This document shows, in pieces, positions 18,055-27,987 of a stretch of DNA of 64,000 nucleotides. The stretch is taken from positions 62,001-126,000 of the forward strand of contig NZ_JAJSEC010000003.1 of the NCBI RefSeq assembly GCF_021272185.1, in the 5' to 3' direction. A model generated the notes under the pieces. It was not told the origin of the DNA, ran no database searches, and worked only from the letters and a program-made list of their open reading frames with translations. How positions within the stretch are numbered: the first letter of the stretch is position 1; every line of letters starts with the position of its first letter. Origin of the DNA: Roseivivax sp. GX 12232. GTDB taxonomy: Bacteria > Pseudomonadota > Alphaproteobacteria > Rhodobacterales > Rhodobacteraceae. The position numbers and the translations under genes are program-made.

Positions 18055-19431
18055 ATGAACAAAGCTCTGTTCGGATCGGCGCTGGCCGTCGCCGTACTGG
18101 CGCTGACGGGATGCGGCGTATCCTACACGAGCCCCTCGGTGAGCCGCCAGGCCGGTGGCGCCGAAGTGCGCGTCGTGGATGTCGACCCCGAGACGGTGCT
18201 GGTCGCGAACCGCGCGCCCTATGCGCCGAAGACCCTGCCCGAGGTCTTCTACCAGGCCGCCGGCGGCGGCCAGCTGCGCGGCGTGGGCGCGCTGCCCGAG
18301 GAACCCTATCTGCCCGACGAGCGCCGCCAGGCGCTGGAGCTGCGCGTGCCGCCGCAGGTCCCGGCCGAGCCCTACCGCATCGGCGTCGGCGACGTGCTGC
18401 TGCTGGCGACGAAATCCGCCGGCTCGACCGTCGAGGAGCTGTCCGGCCTCCTGGCCGCGCAGAACTCCCGGCAGGGCTATACCGTGCGCGACGACGGGGC
18501 CATCGCGATCCCCGACATCGGGCCGGTGCAGGTCGCGGGCATGACCATAGACGAGGCCGAGGCGATGCTCTTCGACTCGCTGGTCTCGAACCAGATCGAC
18601 CCGGCCTTCTCGCTCGAGGTGGCGGAGTTCAACTCCAAGCGGGTCGTGGTCGGCGGCGCGGTCGGCAACCCGACGCTGGTGCCGATCACGCTCAACACGC
18701 TGGACCTGGGCGAGGCGGTCACCGCCGCGGGCGGCATCCGGGTCACCAACGAGGAGTTTGCCTCGATCCGCATCTACCGCGACGGCACGCTCTACCAGAT
18801 CCCCTACGAGGAGTTCCTCTCGCGGCCGGACCTGCAGCGGGTGCGTCTGACCGACGGCGACGCGATCTATGTCGACACGAGCTACGACCTCGAGCAGGCC
18901 CTGGAGTTCTACCGCTCGCGGATCGACGTGATCACCGTCCGCCAGGAAGCGCGGCGCAACGCGATCCAGGAGCTTCAGGCCGAGGTGGCCCTGCGCCGCG
19001 GCCAGCTCTCCGAGGTGCGCGACAACTTCAGCGCGCGGCTCGAGCTGGGTGCCGAGGACCGCGACTTCGTCTACCTGGCGGGCGAGGTGAGCGAGCAGAG
19101 CCGCTACGTCATGCCCTACAACCAGCAGGTCACCCTGGCCGATGTGCTTTATGACAGCGGCGGTTTCCCGACCACAACAGGCGATCCGTCCGAGATCTAC
19201 GTGCTGCGCGCCTCGGCCAATCCGGCCGAGTTCGGAGCGGTCACCGCCTGGCATCTGAACGCCGCCAACGCGGTGAACCTGACCCTGGCGACGCGCTTCG
19301 AGATGCGTCCGAACGACGTGGTCTTCGTCGAGGAACAGCCGATCACCAAGTGGAACCGCGCGCTCCAGCAGGTCTTCCCGACGCTTCTGAACACCACCGC
19401 GGGTGTCGTGCGCACCGGGCTGACGCAGTAA
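18055..19431 (+). CDS. Wza/GfcE-type polysaccharide export lipoprotein
   Basis: A 458-residue outer-membrane export protein. It has a short signal peptide with lipobox LTGC, a poly-export (PES) domain beginning PYRIGVGDVLLL around residue 110, and two SLBB-type repeats (KRVVVGGAVGNPTLVPI and FVYLAGEVSEQSRYVMPY). The C-terminal NRALQQVFPTL resembles the amphipathic Wza helix that inserts in the outer membrane. An ATG 15 bases upstream also has a good ribosome site; the chosen ATG (GAGGGA, 7-base gap) gives a cleaner signal peptide. A strong terminator follows. The matching inner-membrane autokinase is 15 kb away. Confidence 0.92.
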   Translation: MNKALFGSALAVAVLALTGCGVSYTSPSVSRQAGGAEVRVVDVDPETVLVANRAPYAPKTLPEVFYQAAGGGQLRGVGALPEEPYLPDERRQALELRVPPQVPAEPYRIGVGDVLLLATKSAGSTVEELSGLLAAQNSRQGYTVRDDGAIAIPDIGPVQVAGMTIDEAEAMLFDSLVSNQIDPAFSLEVAEFNSKRVVVGGAVGNPTLVPITLNTLDLGEAVTAAGGIRVTNEEFASIRIYRDGTLYQIPYEEFLSRPDLQRVRLTDGDAIYVDTSYDLEQALEFYRSRIDVITVRQEARRNAIQELQAEVALRRGQLSEVRDNFSARLELGAEDRDFVYLAGEVSEQSRYVMPYNQQVTLADVLYDSGGFPTTTGDPSEIYVLRASANPAEFGAVTAWHLNAANAVNLTLATRFEMRPNDVVFVEEQPITKWNRALQQVFPTLLNTTAGVVRTGLTQ

Positions 19432-19449
19432 GATCAAGCGCTTGAGCGG

Positions 19450-19484
19450 AAAGGCCGCGGGGCAGACCCCTGCGGCCTTTCTAT
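19450..19484 (+). terminator. Rho-independent terminator of the yjb/wza-like operon
   Basis: A 9-bp perfect stem (AAAGGCCGC with GCGGCCTTT) around a 13-nt loop, followed by CTATTTCT. It lies 18 bp after the wza-like stop and before the signalling genes. Confidence 0.85.
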
Positions 19485-19624
19485 TTCTGCAACGCTGGGT
19501 TTACCGGATTGCGTTGAATGCGACGGTGAATCCCCTTTTTCGCCTCATTTCGATCACGATTAACCACGAGGTTGGTCGCATCCGGTAGGACAATTCCGTC
19601 TTGCCGACCGACTGGAGGCAACCG

Positions 19625-20626
19625 ATGCGCATTCTGGCAGTAGATGATGATCCGATCATCCTCGACCTGTTGCGGACGGTTCTGAGTGAAGCCGGTTACA
19701 CCGACCTCGCCACCGCAAGTTCCGCCGAAGAAGCGGTGAGCGTGATCGAACGGACCGACCGCGGGTTCGACTGTTTTCTTTTCGACATTATGATGCCGGG
19801 CATCGACGGCGTGGCCCTGACCGGGGCGGTGCGCGCGATGCCGCAATACGCGCAGACGCCGATTCTCATGGTGTCGCGCCTCGATGACAAACATCACTTC
19901 GACCGGGCCTTCGCGGCCGGGGCGAGCGACTATGTGACCAAGCCCTTCGAGCCGACCGAGCTGAAGGTGCGCCTGGGTCTGGCCGAACAGGTCAGCCGCC
20001 AGCAGAAGGCGCTGGCCGCCGCCGCCGTGGACGCGCCGCAGACGCCGCTGCCGCGCCTGGCCGAGCCCTTTCAGCTCGACGACGTGCCCTATGCGATCAA
20101 CAACCACGCGCTGGAAAGCTACCTGCAAAGCGTGCCGGTTGGCAGCTCGGGCATGCTGTTCTTCGCGCTCAAGCTGGTCAACGCCAGCGAGCTGCACCGC
20201 AAGTCGACGGGCGATGACTACCACTTCATCATCAACTCGCTGGCCGATGCGGTCACCGACGTGCTGTCGGGCGCCAACTACTTCATCTCGCATGCCGGCA
20301 ACGGCGTGGTGAGCTTCGTGGTGCATGGCGGCACCGACATGACCGAGGAGGAGATCATCCATTCGATCATGTCCGACGCCTCGGGCCTCGACGTGACGCT
20401 CGCCTCGGGCGAGGAGGTGGTGCTCGACATCGTGGTCGGCTCGTCCAGCGCATCGCGGATCACCTCGCGCGGGGCCCGGATCGAGGCCATGCGTGAAGCG
20501 GTCCTCAGCGCCGAGGGCATCGCCGAGGCGATGGTGGCGCGCGAGCTCGGCCTTGCCGCCGTCCATCCCATGCCGAAGCGTAGCGGCGGTCTGTTCGACC
20601 GTCTGTTTGGAGGTATCGCAGCATGA
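19625..20626 (+). CDS. Response regulator with degenerate GGDEF-like output domain
   Basis: A 333-residue protein. Residues 1-120 are a receiver domain (ILAVDDDPIILDLL, phosphoacceptor Asp54 in FLFDIMMPG, Lys in YVTKPFEP). After a linker, residues from about 165 to 300 look like an eroded GGDEF fold: LKLVNASELHRKSTGDDYHF and the IINSLADAV stretch align with the FKxIND/GD segment of diguanylate cyclases, but the signature loop reads HAGNGVVSF instead of GGDEF. It therefore probably cannot make c-di-GMP. GGAGG precedes the ATG by six bases, which fixes the start. It overlaps the Hpt gene by ATGA. Confidence 0.82.
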   Translation: MRILAVDDDPIILDLLRTVLSEAGYTDLATASSAEEAVSVIERTDRGFDCFLFDIMMPGIDGVALTGAVRAMPQYAQTPILMVSRLDDKHHFDRAFAAGASDYVTKPFEPTELKVRLGLAEQVSRQQKALAAAAVDAPQTPLPRLAEPFQLDDVPYAINNHALESYLQSVPVGSSGMLFFALKLVNASELHRKSTGDDYHFIINSLADAVTDVLSGANYFISHAGNGVVSFVVHGGTDMTEEEIIHSIMSDASGLDVTLASGEEVVLDIVVGSSSASRITSRGARIEAMREAVLSAEGIAEAMVARELGLAAVHPMPKRSGGLFDRLFGGIAA

Positions 20627-20982
20627 ACATGCAGGCCCGTGAGGTTCAGCCGGACCCGGCGATCACCGCGATCCGTGAAAAGTTCCTCTCGGGCCTGGAG
20701 ACCCGGCTCGCCGAGCTCGACTCGTTGTCGGGGCTGCTCAAGGGCGAGGCCAACCGCGCCCGCGTCTGGGAAGAGATCCGCCTCAGGGTCCACCGGATCG
20801 CCGGGGTCGCGGGCTCGCTGGGCTTCGCCGCGCTGGGTGCACGTTCGGGCCGTCTTGATACCGCGATCGAGCATTACCTGAACAAGCCCGCCAATCCGCG
20901 CGACGAGGCCACGCTGTCGGCCGCGCTGGAAGGGCTTCTGGACGACATCGACCAGATCCTCGAGGAGCAGGCCGCGGCCTGA
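20623..20982 (+). CDS. Hpt-domain histidine phosphotransfer protein
   Basis: A 119-residue all-helical protein with the Hpt signature VHRIAGVAGSLGFAALG; the phosphorylatable His is His57. It would shuttle phosphate between a hybrid or partner kinase and receiver proteins. It is coupled to the preceding response regulator by ATGA overlap and is convergent with a single-domain receiver, so these are likely partners. None of the two kinases nearby carries its own receiver domain, which makes a multistep route through stand-alone proteins more likely. Confidence 0.87.
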   Translation: MNMQAREVQPDPAITAIREKFLSGLETRLAELDSLSGLLKGEANRARVWEEIRLRVHRIAGVAGSLGFAALGARSGRLDTAIEHYLNKPANPRDEATLSAALEGLLDDIDQILEEQAAA

Positions 20983-21021
20983 TCCCCTCTGATCTATTGT
21001 GGTGCGCGCGGGCCCCGAGGC

Positions 21022-21402
21022 TCAGCGCGCCGCCAGCATTTCCCGCAGTTGATCGGCAAGCGTCATCGGGTCGAACGGCTTGGTGACAAAGCCCACCGCG
21101 CCGGTGCGTTCGACCAGCGAGGCCGAGCTGTCCTCGGTCTGGGCGGTCATGAAGATCGCCGGCACATCCTTCAGATGCGGGAAATTGCGCAGCGCCAGCA
21201 GCGTTTCCTCGCCGCTCATGTTCGGCATCATCTGGTCGAGCAGCAAAAGATCCGGGCTCAGCGTTTCCGCGTCCGACAGCGCCAGGGTGCCGTCGGAATA
21301 CTGCGTGACGGTCAGCCCGCCGATCATCTCGAGCGCCAGACGGGCGATTTCCTGGATGTCGGCGTCATCCTCGATGTGCAGGATATGGGAAAGCTCGCTC
21401 AC
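21022..21402 (-). CDS. Single-domain response regulator (CheY-like)
   Basis: A 126-residue stand-alone receiver domain: acidic pair in ILHIEDDADIQEIA, phosphoacceptor Asp56 in LLLLDQMMPNM, Thr in IFMTAQT and Lys in FVTKPFDP. There is no output domain, so it acts by protein contact or as a phosphate sink. The GTG start follows AAAGGAC with normal spacing. It is divergent from the sensor kinase with the eroded ATPase domain and convergent with the Hpt gene. Confidence 0.9.
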   Translation of the reverse strand: MSELSHILHIEDDADIQEIARLALEMIGGLTVTQYSDGTLALSDAETLSPDLLLLDQMMPNMSGEETLLALRNFPHLKDVPAIFMTAQTEDSSASLVERTGAVGFVTKPFDPMTLADQLREMLAAR

Positions 21403-21606
21403 GGTCCGTCCTTTTTTCCGGGACTGTGGCAGAGCCCGCGCGCAATTGCCAACGACAAAAAACGCCCGCCGTTGATTTCGCGCAACAATGTCGGAACTCG
21501 GCCCGGATAGGGGATAGGCCGGGCGGAGATTTGGCATCACGGTGCCGTGAACGCGCCTCGACGCGCGACGAGCAGAAAAAAGCGAACGATATCGGGCCGA
21601 ACCTGA

Positions 21607-23616
21607 ATGCGCGCATCCATCCTCAAGACCTCGTGGCGCCACGCCGTGGTCGCCGCGGAACTCGTCGTGGTGATCCTGGTCGCGACGGCCTTCACCGTGT
21701 CGCTGCTGGTCGACCGCCAACGCGCCGAGCAAGAGCTGCAGACCCGCGAGCAGGCCGAGATGATCCGCGCCGAGCTCGATGCCTCGGTGCAGCAGATCCT
21801 GCAGGCCGCGCGCGGCGTCGCCACGGCCATCGCCCGCGACACCACCATGGACCAGGAGGTCTTCGCCCGGATCGCCCGCAGCTTCAGCCCCGAGGGCCCC
21901 TCGGACAATCGGCTGCGGCTGATCAACATCGGCGCCTCGGACGGCTACGTGATCCGCTACGTCTACCCGCTCGAGGGCAATACCTCGGTGCTGGGCGTCG
22001 ACTACCGCGACCTGCCAGGCCAGCTGCCCAACGTCGAGGCCGCGATGCGCAGCGACGACGTGGTGATGATGGCGCCGGTCAACCTGATCCAGGGCGGGCG
22101 CGGCATCATCGCCCGCATCGGCGTGACCGAGATCGGCGGCGACGAGGTCTTCGGCGTCGTGGGCGTGGTGGCGCTGCTCGAGGATCTCTTCTCGGGCGCG
22201 GTCGAGATGGCGCGGACCGCCAAGCTGGAGCTGGCGATCTCCAAGCAGGAGGCGCGCCAGGAGGGTCGGCAGCAGATGTATGGCCCGGCCAACCCCGAAG
22301 AGGGCGAGCCGGTCATGGTGCAGCTCGTGGTGCCGGACGGGCTTTGGTATCTCTCGGTCGTTCCCTCCGAGGGCTGGCCGACCTGGACCGATTTCGCCGG
22401 GCGCATCCTCCTGGGCTATTTCGGCATCGGGGCACTGGTCTTCATGGTCTACCTGCTGCTCGACCGCGCGGCGCGGGCGCGGCGCAGCGCCGAGGAGCAG
22501 CTGACCACCGCGATCGAATCCATCGACGACGGCTTCGCGCTCTACGACCCCGAGGACCGGCTGGTCCTGTGTAACGAGACCTACCGCCGCTACTACCCGC
22601 GCTCGGCGCGGATCATCCAGCCGGGCGTGCGCTTCCAGGATCTCCTGGAATACGGCGTGGCGCGGGGCGAATACGCCGACGCCAAGGGCCGCGAGCCGGA
22701 GTATATCCGCGAGCGGCTGAACGCCCGGATGCACCCCGAGCGGCATTTCATCCACGAGCTGGCGGGCGGGCGCTGGATCAAGGTCTCCGACCACCGGCTG
22801 TCGGACGGCAGCACCGTGGGCCTGCGGGTCGACATCACCGAGCTGGTCGAAGCGCGCCGCGCCGCCGAGGCGGGCAGCCGCGCCAAGTCGGTCTTCCTCG
22901 ACCGGATGAGCCACGAGCTGCGCACGCCCCTGGCGGTGCTCATGGGCTCGGCGGCATTCCTCGAACGGCCCGAGCGGCTCGCCACCCGGGCGGCGCTGGC
23001 GGCGCGGATCGAGGGCGGGGAGCTGACCGCCTTCGAGGGCGAGATCACCGGCCACGCGGGGCGAATCGGCAAGTCCGCGCGGCACCTCATGGCGCTGATC
23101 GACCGGCTGCTCGACGTGGCGCGCGCCGAGCGCGAGGCGCCCGACAGCGGCGAGGTGCTCCTGGGCGAGCTGCTGGAAGAGCAGCGCACGCTCTTCGACG
23201 CGGCGCTGCCGCGCGGCATGACGCTGGACCTGCGCCACGCCAAGGGGCCGCTGCCGGTGCCCTACGGCGAGACGGTGCGCAACGCGCTGGGCGCGATCCT
23301 GCGCCACGGCCGCGACGGCTTCGCCGAAAGCAAGGCCGAGCTGAGCGTGGCCGCCACCGACCGCCATGTGTCGCTGGCCTTCGTGATCTCGGGCAAGCGC
23401 ACCGAACCGGTGCTGACCGAGCGATTCTTCGGACCCGCCTCCGACGACCTGGACCGCGCCGGCGCCGCCGATCTGACGCTGGATCTGGCCGTGGCCGAAC
23501 GGCTGGTCAGCCGCGCCGGCGGCACCTTCCGTTACCGGAAGGTCAACGAATCGAAGGACTTCGTCGACATAACCTTCCCTCGGAGAAAGGACGAAGACCT
23601 TGTCGCTGTCTCGTGA
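21607..23616 (+). CDS. CHASE-PAS sensor histidine kinase with eroded ATPase domain
   Basis: A 669-residue membrane protein. A first membrane segment (VVAAELVVVILVATAFTVSL), a periplasmic CHASE-like region (NIGASDGYVIRYVYPL and PVNLIQGGRGIIARI), a second membrane segment near residue 280 and a PAS domain (AIESIDDGFALYDPEDRLV) precede a normal H-box, [18 protein letters not shown], with His436. The C-terminal HATPase-like part lacks the usual boxes: the N-box is RNALGAILRHG, the G1 position is ISGKRTEP and no GxGLGL is found. It may be a phosphatase, a scaffold or a substrate of another kinase rather than an active autokinase. The start ATG has a weak ribosome site. Confidence 0.83.
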   Translation: MRASILKTSWRHAVVAAELVVVILVATAFTVSLLVDRQRAEQELQTREQAEMIRAELDASVQQILQAARGVATAIARDTTMDQEVFARIARSFSPEGPSDNRLRLINIGASDGYVIRYVYPLEGNTSVLGVDYRDLPGQLPNVEAAMRSDDVVMMAPVNLIQGGRGIIARIGVTEIGGDEVFGVVGVVALLEDLFSGAVEMARTAKLELAISKQEARQEGRQQMYGPANPEEGEPVMVQLVVPDGLWYLSVVPSEGWPTWTDFAGRILLGYFGIGALVFMVYLLLDRAARARRSAEEQLTTAIESIDDGFALYDPEDRLVLCNETYRRYYPRSARIIQPGVRFQDLLEYGVARGEYADAKGREPEYIRERLNARMHPERHFIHELAGGRWIKVSDHRLSDGSTVGLRVDITELVEARRAAEAGSRAKSVFLDRMSHELRTPLAVLMGSAAFLERPERLATRAALAARIEGGELTAFEGEITGHAGRIGKSARHLMALIDRLLDVARAEREAPDSGEVLLGELLEEQRTLFDAALPRGMTLDLRHAKGPLPVPYGETVRNALGAILRHGRDGFAESKAELSVAATDRHVSLAFVISGKRTEPVLTERFFGPASDDLDRAGAADLTLDLAVAERLVSRAGGTFRYRKVNESKDFVDITFPRRKDEDLVAVS

Positions 23617-23717
23617 ACAGTGCGTTTCCAGCGCTGCCAAAGTTATGCCCAAATCTCGGGTTAACTTCCGGACAAATCAAAAATGGTCTTTGGTTCGATT
23701 TTGGTAAGGGTTTTTAA

Positions 23718-25397
23718 ATGTACAGGGCAGTGAAACGGGTGTTCTCCGTTAGAAACAAACAGGCCTTCGCGCTTCGACTGGTGATGGTCGGACTGCTGGC
23801 CACCTTCATCGTCACAGCCTTTGCCACCGTCGAATCCGAAGAAGCCCGATCTCCCGACATCTACCTTCTGCTGACCGCCTTTCTGTTCGTGGCGGTGGGG
23901 GCCTTCTACAAGCTCCAGCAGACCAGCCTGCGCCGCGACCAGATGCTGATGATGCAGCGCAAGGAAAACGCCGCGATGCGCGTCGCGCTCGACACCCATG
24001 CGATCGTTTCGGTCACCGATGCGGTGGGCACGATCATCGACGTCAACGAGCGCTTCGTGGAGCTGACGGGCTACACCCGCAGCGAAGCCATCGGCCGCAC
24101 CCCGCGCTTCCTGCACGAATGCGCCGAGGGCGAGAACACCTTCCACGTCATCCGCAAGTCGCTGGACCAGGGGCTCAGCTGGCACGGCGAGCATTGCTCG
24201 GTCACCAAGAACGGCGAGCGGCGCTGGTTCGAGGTCACCGTGGTCCCGATGATGGACCGCCGCGGCAAGCTGATGAAGGCGATCTCGGTGCGCACCGACG
24301 TGACCGAGCAGCGCGCCGCCGAGGGTGACCGCCAGATGCGCGCGATCCTCGACAACCTCCAGGACGAGGTCTTCATCTACAATCTCGACGACACCTCGCT
24401 GCGCTACATGAACCGCGCGGCCTGCGACCGCTTCGGCTGGGCGCTCGACGAGGTGGCGGGCAAATCCATGCGCGACATCCGCGAGGACTTCGAGATCGAC
24501 CGCTTCCGCGCCCATGTGGCGCCGCTGCTGGAAGGCAAGGTCGATGCGACCTACGCCCAGGGCAAGCTCGCGGGCTCGCCGGTCGAGGTCTCGACCAGCA
24601 TCCTCGAGACCGCCGACGGCGAGCGGGTCTTCATCTCGATCCTGCGCGACATCCGCGAGCGCCATGCGCTGGCGCGGGCCAAGCTCTCCTCGGTCTCGGT
24701 GGTCAGCCACGAGCTGCGCACGCCGCTCACCGCCATTTCCGGCGCCATCAAGATGCTGCGCGGCCGCTTCGACCAGGACATGAGCCGCGAGGCCGCCGGC
24801 GTCGTCGAGATCGCCGAGCGCAACTGCGACCGGCTTTTGTTTATCGTCAACGACATCCTCGACCTCGAGAAGATCGAGGCCGGCAAAATGGCCTTCGACA
24901 AGAAGCACATCGACCTCAACGGCCTGGTGAACGAGGCGGTGACCACGCTGCAGACCTATGCCAGCGGGCTCAACGTGCGGATCGCGCTCGAATCCGACTG
25001 CGACAGCGCCATGGTCGAAGCCGACCAGGCGCGCCTCATGCAGGTCATGTCGAACCTGGTCTCGAACGCGGCGAAATATTCCTCCTCGGGGGATGTCGTG
25101 ACCGTGTCCCTGGCCGACAACGGCAATTGCTGGCGGGTGGCGGTGCGCGACAGCGGCCCCGGCATCAGCCGCGAGAACCAGAAGAAGCTCTTCGACACCT
25201 TCGCGCAGATCTCGGCCGCCGACGGCAAGAAGCGTCTCGGCACCGGGCTCGGCCTCGCCATCACCCGGCGCATCCTCGACAACCACCAAGCCAGGATCGC
25301 GGTGCAGAGCGAGATCGGGAAGGGCTCGACCTTCTACTTCGACATCCCCAAGCTGGTCGACGATGGCAGCAACCGGATGCGGGTGATCGCGGCCTGA
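23718..25397 (+). CDS. PAS-PAS membrane sensor histidine kinase
   Basis: A 559-residue kinase with two N-terminal membrane segments ([19 protein letters not shown] and [15 protein letters not shown]), two PAS domains ([18 protein letters not shown] and [13 protein letters not shown]), the H-box [15 protein letters not shown] with His331 and a complete HATPase domain ([24 protein letters not shown]). Unlike the kinase before it, all ATP-binding boxes are present. AAGGG precedes the ATG by eight bases, in an AT-richer 100-bp gap likely to hold a promoter. The output partner may be the Hpt/receiver proteins upstream. Confidence 0.92.
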   Translation: MYRAVKRVFSVRNKQAFALRLVMVGLLATFIVTAFATVESEEARSPDIYLLLTAFLFVAVGAFYKLQQTSLRRDQMLMMQRKENAAMRVALDTHAIVSVTDAVGTIIDVNERFVELTGYTRSEAIGRTPRFLHECAEGENTFHVIRKSLDQGLSWHGEHCSVTKNGERRWFEVTVVPMMDRRGKLMKAISVRTDVTEQRAAEGDRQMRAILDNLQDEVFIYNLDDTSLRYMNRAACDRFGWALDEVAGKSMRDIREDFEIDRFRAHVAPLLEGKVDATYAQGKLAGSPVEVSTSILETADGERVFISILRDIRERHALARAKLSSVSVVSHELRTPLTAISGAIKMLRGRFDQDMSREAAGVVEIAERNCDRLLFIVNDILDLEKIEAGKMAFDKKHIDLNGLVNEAVTTLQTYASGLNVRIALESDCDSAMVEADQARLMQVMSNLVSNAAKYSSSGDVVTVSLADNGNCWRVAVRDSGPGISRENQKKLFDTFAQISAADGKKRLGTGLGLAITRRILDNHQARIAVQSEIGKGSTFYFDIPKLVDDGSNRMRVIAA

Positions 25398-25521
25398 GCG
25401 CCGCCTCTTTCACCGCCTGATACCTGTCATCGGCGCCGGGGGCGCCTTGCCCTCCCGGCCCCGTGGACCCGGGCGGAATTGTCTTGTAGTGGTCTCGGCG
25501 AAACCTGCACAGGACGAGGCC

Positions 25522-27744
25522 ATGACCGACAAAGCATATCCGGATATTGTGTATACAAAGGTAGACGAAGCGCCCGAGCTTGCCTCGCATTCGCTTCTGC
25601 CGATCATCCGCAGCTTCACCGATGCCGCAGGCGTGAGCGTCGGCATGAAGGACATTTCGCTTGCCGGGCGCATCCTCGCGGCCTTCCCCGAAAAGCTGAC
25701 CGAGGCGCAGCGCCGCAGCGACGACCTGGCCGAGCTGGGCCGGATCGTGAAGGAGCCGCAGGCCAACGTCATCAAGCTGCCGAACATCTCGGCCTCGGTG
25801 CCGCAGCTCGTCGCCGCGGTGCGCGAGCTGCAGGGGCAGGGCTACGACATTCCCGATTACCCCGAGTCCCCCGAGAGCGACGCCGAGAAGGACGCCCGCG
25901 CGCGCTACGACGCGATCAAGGGCTCGGCGGTGAACCCGGTCCTGCGCGAGGGCAACTCCGACCGCCGCGCCGCCAAGCCGGTGAAGAACTACGCCATGGC
26001 GAACCCGCATTCGATGGGCAACTGGTCGGCCGAGAGCAAGACCACCGTGGCCAGCATGTCGGGCGGTGACTTCTACTCGAACGAGACCTCGACCACGCTC
26101 AGCGGCGCCCAGGCCGGCAAGGCGAAGATCGAGCTCGAGGCGGAGGACGGCAGCGTCACGGTGCTGAAGGAAGGCGTGGACTTCCCCGAGGGCACCGTGG
26201 TCGACGCGACCTTCATGTCGGCGCAGAAGCTCGACGCCTTCCTGGCCGAGCAGATCGCCGCCAGCAAGGCCGAGGGCGTGCTCTTCTCGCTGCACATGAA
26301 AGCGACGATGATGAAGGTCTCCGACCCGATCATCTTCGGCCACGCGGTGAAGGAATTCCTCAAGCCGGTCTTCGAGAAATACGGCGACGCGCTGAAATCC
26401 GCGGGCGTCGATCCGAACTCCGGCATCAAGGACCTGATGGCGCGTCTGCCCGAGACCGGCAAGGCCGAGGAGATCGAGGCCGAGATCAAGCGCGTCATGG
26501 ACGAGCGGCCGCCGATGTACATGGTCGACAGCTCCAAGGGCATTTCCAACCTGCACGTCCCCTCGGACGTGATCATCGACGCCTCGATGCCCGCGGTGAT
26601 CCGCGCCGGCGGTAAGGGCTGGGGCCCCGACGACGCCCAGCATGACGTCAACTGCGTGATCCCCGACAGCTCTTATGCGCCCGTCTACGACGAGACCATC
26701 GCCTACTTCAAAGAGACCGGCGCGCTGGATCCGACCACCTCGGGCACGGTGCAGAACATCGGCCTGATGGCGCAGAAGGCCGAGGAATACGGCTCGCATC
26801 CCACCACCTTCGAGATCCCCGCCAAGGGCAAGGTGCGGATGACCGCCGCCAACGGCGAGGTGATCCACGAGCACGCGGTCGAGCCCGGCGACATCTGGCG
26901 TTCGGCCAGCGCCAAGAAGGCGCCGATCGAGGACTGGGTGAAGCTGGCCATCGAACGCCAGCGCGCCGAGGGCTGCGAGGCGATCTTCTGGCTTGACGCC
27001 AAGCGCGCCCATGACGCCGAGCTGATCCGCTTCGTGAAGCCGATCCTCGAGGCCGAGGGCGTGGCCGACAAGTTCGCGATCATGGCCCCGCGCGAGGCGA
27101 CCCGGCAGACGCTGGAGACCATCCGCCGCGGCGAGAACTCCATCGCGATCACCGGCAACGTGCTGCGCGACTATCTCACCGACCTCTTCCCGATCCTCGA
27201 GCTCGGGACCTCGGCTAAGATGCTCTCGATCGTGAAGCTGATGAACGGCGGCGGCCTCTTCGAGACCGGCGCCGGCGGCTCGGCCCCGAAGCACGTCCAG
27301 CAGCTGGTGGAGGAAAACCACCTGCGCTGGGACAGCCTCGGCGAGTTCTGCGCCCTGGGCGAGAGCCTGAAGTTCCTGGCCGACCAGCAGGGCAACGCCA
27401 AGGCGCGGGTCCTGGGCCAGGCGGTGGAAGCGGCGACGCAGGGCGTGCTCGACAACGACCGCTCGCCCTCGCGCAAGGTCGGCCAGCCCGACAACCGCGA
27501 CAGCCACTTCTGGTTCGCGCTCTACTGGGCCAAGGCGCTGGCCGACCAGGGGGAGGACGCCGAGATCGCGGCGCATTTCGCCCCGATCGCCAAGGCGCTC
27601 GAAGAGAACGCCGAGACCATCACCGGCGAGCTGGCCGCCGCGCAGGGCCAGGCGGTGGACCTCGGGGGCTACTACAACACCGACGAGGCCAAGACCTCGG
27701 CGGTGATGCGCCCCTCGAAGACGCTGAACGAGATCCTCGGCTGA
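25522..27744 (+). CDS. icd: NADP-dependent isocitrate dehydrogenase, monomeric type
   Basis: A 740-residue monomeric (IDH-II) isocitrate dehydrogenase, the full expected length. Starting [20 protein letters not shown], it contains the family segments [39 protein letters not shown] and [19 protein letters not shown]. It converts isocitrate to 2-oxoglutarate and supplies NADPH in the TCA cycle. The gene is monocistronic: a promoter region of about 120 bp precedes it and a strong terminator follows. Confidence 0.97.
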   Translation: MTDKAYPDIVYTKVDEAPELASHSLLPIIRSFTDAAGVSVGMKDISLAGRILAAFPEKLTEAQRRSDDLAELGRIVKEPQANVIKLPNISASVPQLVAAVRELQGQGYDIPDYPESPESDAEKDARARYDAIKGSAVNPVLREGNSDRRAAKPVKNYAMANPHSMGNWSAESKTTVASMSGGDFYSNETSTTLSGAQAGKAKIELEAEDGSVTVLKEGVDFPEGTVVDATFMSAQKLDAFLAEQIAASKAEGVLFSLHMKATMMKVSDPIIFGHAVKEFLKPVFEKYGDALKSAGVDPNSGIKDLMARLPETGKAEEIEAEIKRVMDERPPMYMVDSSKGISNLHVPSDVIIDASMPAVIRAGGKGWGPDDAQHDVNCVIPDSSYAPVYDETIAYFKETGALDPTTSGTVQNIGLMAQKAEEYGSHPTTFEIPAKGKVRMTAANGEVIHEHAVEPGDIWRSASAKKAPIEDWVKLAIERQRAEGCEAIFWLDAKRAHDAELIRFVKPILEAEGVADKFAIMAPREATRQTLETIRRGENSIAITGNVLRDYLTDLFPILELGTSAKMLSIVKLMNGGGLFETGAGGSAPKHVQQLVEENHLRWDSLGEFCALGESLKFLADQQGNAKARVLGQAVEAATQGVLDNDRSPSRKVGQPDNRDSHFWFALYWAKALADQGEDAEIAAHFAPIAKALEENAETITGELAAAQGQAVDLGGYYNTDEAKTSAVMRPSKTLNEILG

Positions 27745-27770
27745 CGCCGAGAGGTCTTGGCGACACGACG

Positions 27771-27806
27771 CCCGCCGGTCCCGGAATGGGGGCCGGCGGG
27801 TTTTTT
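27771..27806 (+). terminator. Rho-independent terminator after icd
   Basis: An 8-bp stem (CCCGCCGG with CCGGCGGG) with a 14-nt loop followed by six T. It is 26 bp downstream of the icd stop. Confidence 0.88.
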
Positions 27807-27884
27807 GTTGGGGGGAGGGGGCCGTCGGCGGATGCGCGGGGCAGGGTGTCGGCGCGCGCCCGCAGCCCCTTCCCAGCGCCGCAG

Positions 27885-27987
27885 CCCGCCCCTAGGCTCC
27901 GCGACCCTGACCCCCGGAGCCCCCCTTCCCACCGTCGCACCCCGCCCCTAGGCTCCGGGCATCCCGACCCTGACCCCCGGAGCCCCC
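27885..27987 (+). repeat. Tandem duplication of a gene leader
   Basis: Two copies of a ~40-bp block beginning CCCGCCCCTAGGCTCCG and ending CCCTGACCCCCGGAGCCCCC lie in direct repeat (27885-27925 and 27941-27987); the second carries a 6-bp insertion. The second copy ends directly at the ATG of the next gene, so its CGGAG is probably the ribosome site. The first copy has no ORF attached and looks like a duplicated leader. Confidence 0.75.
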
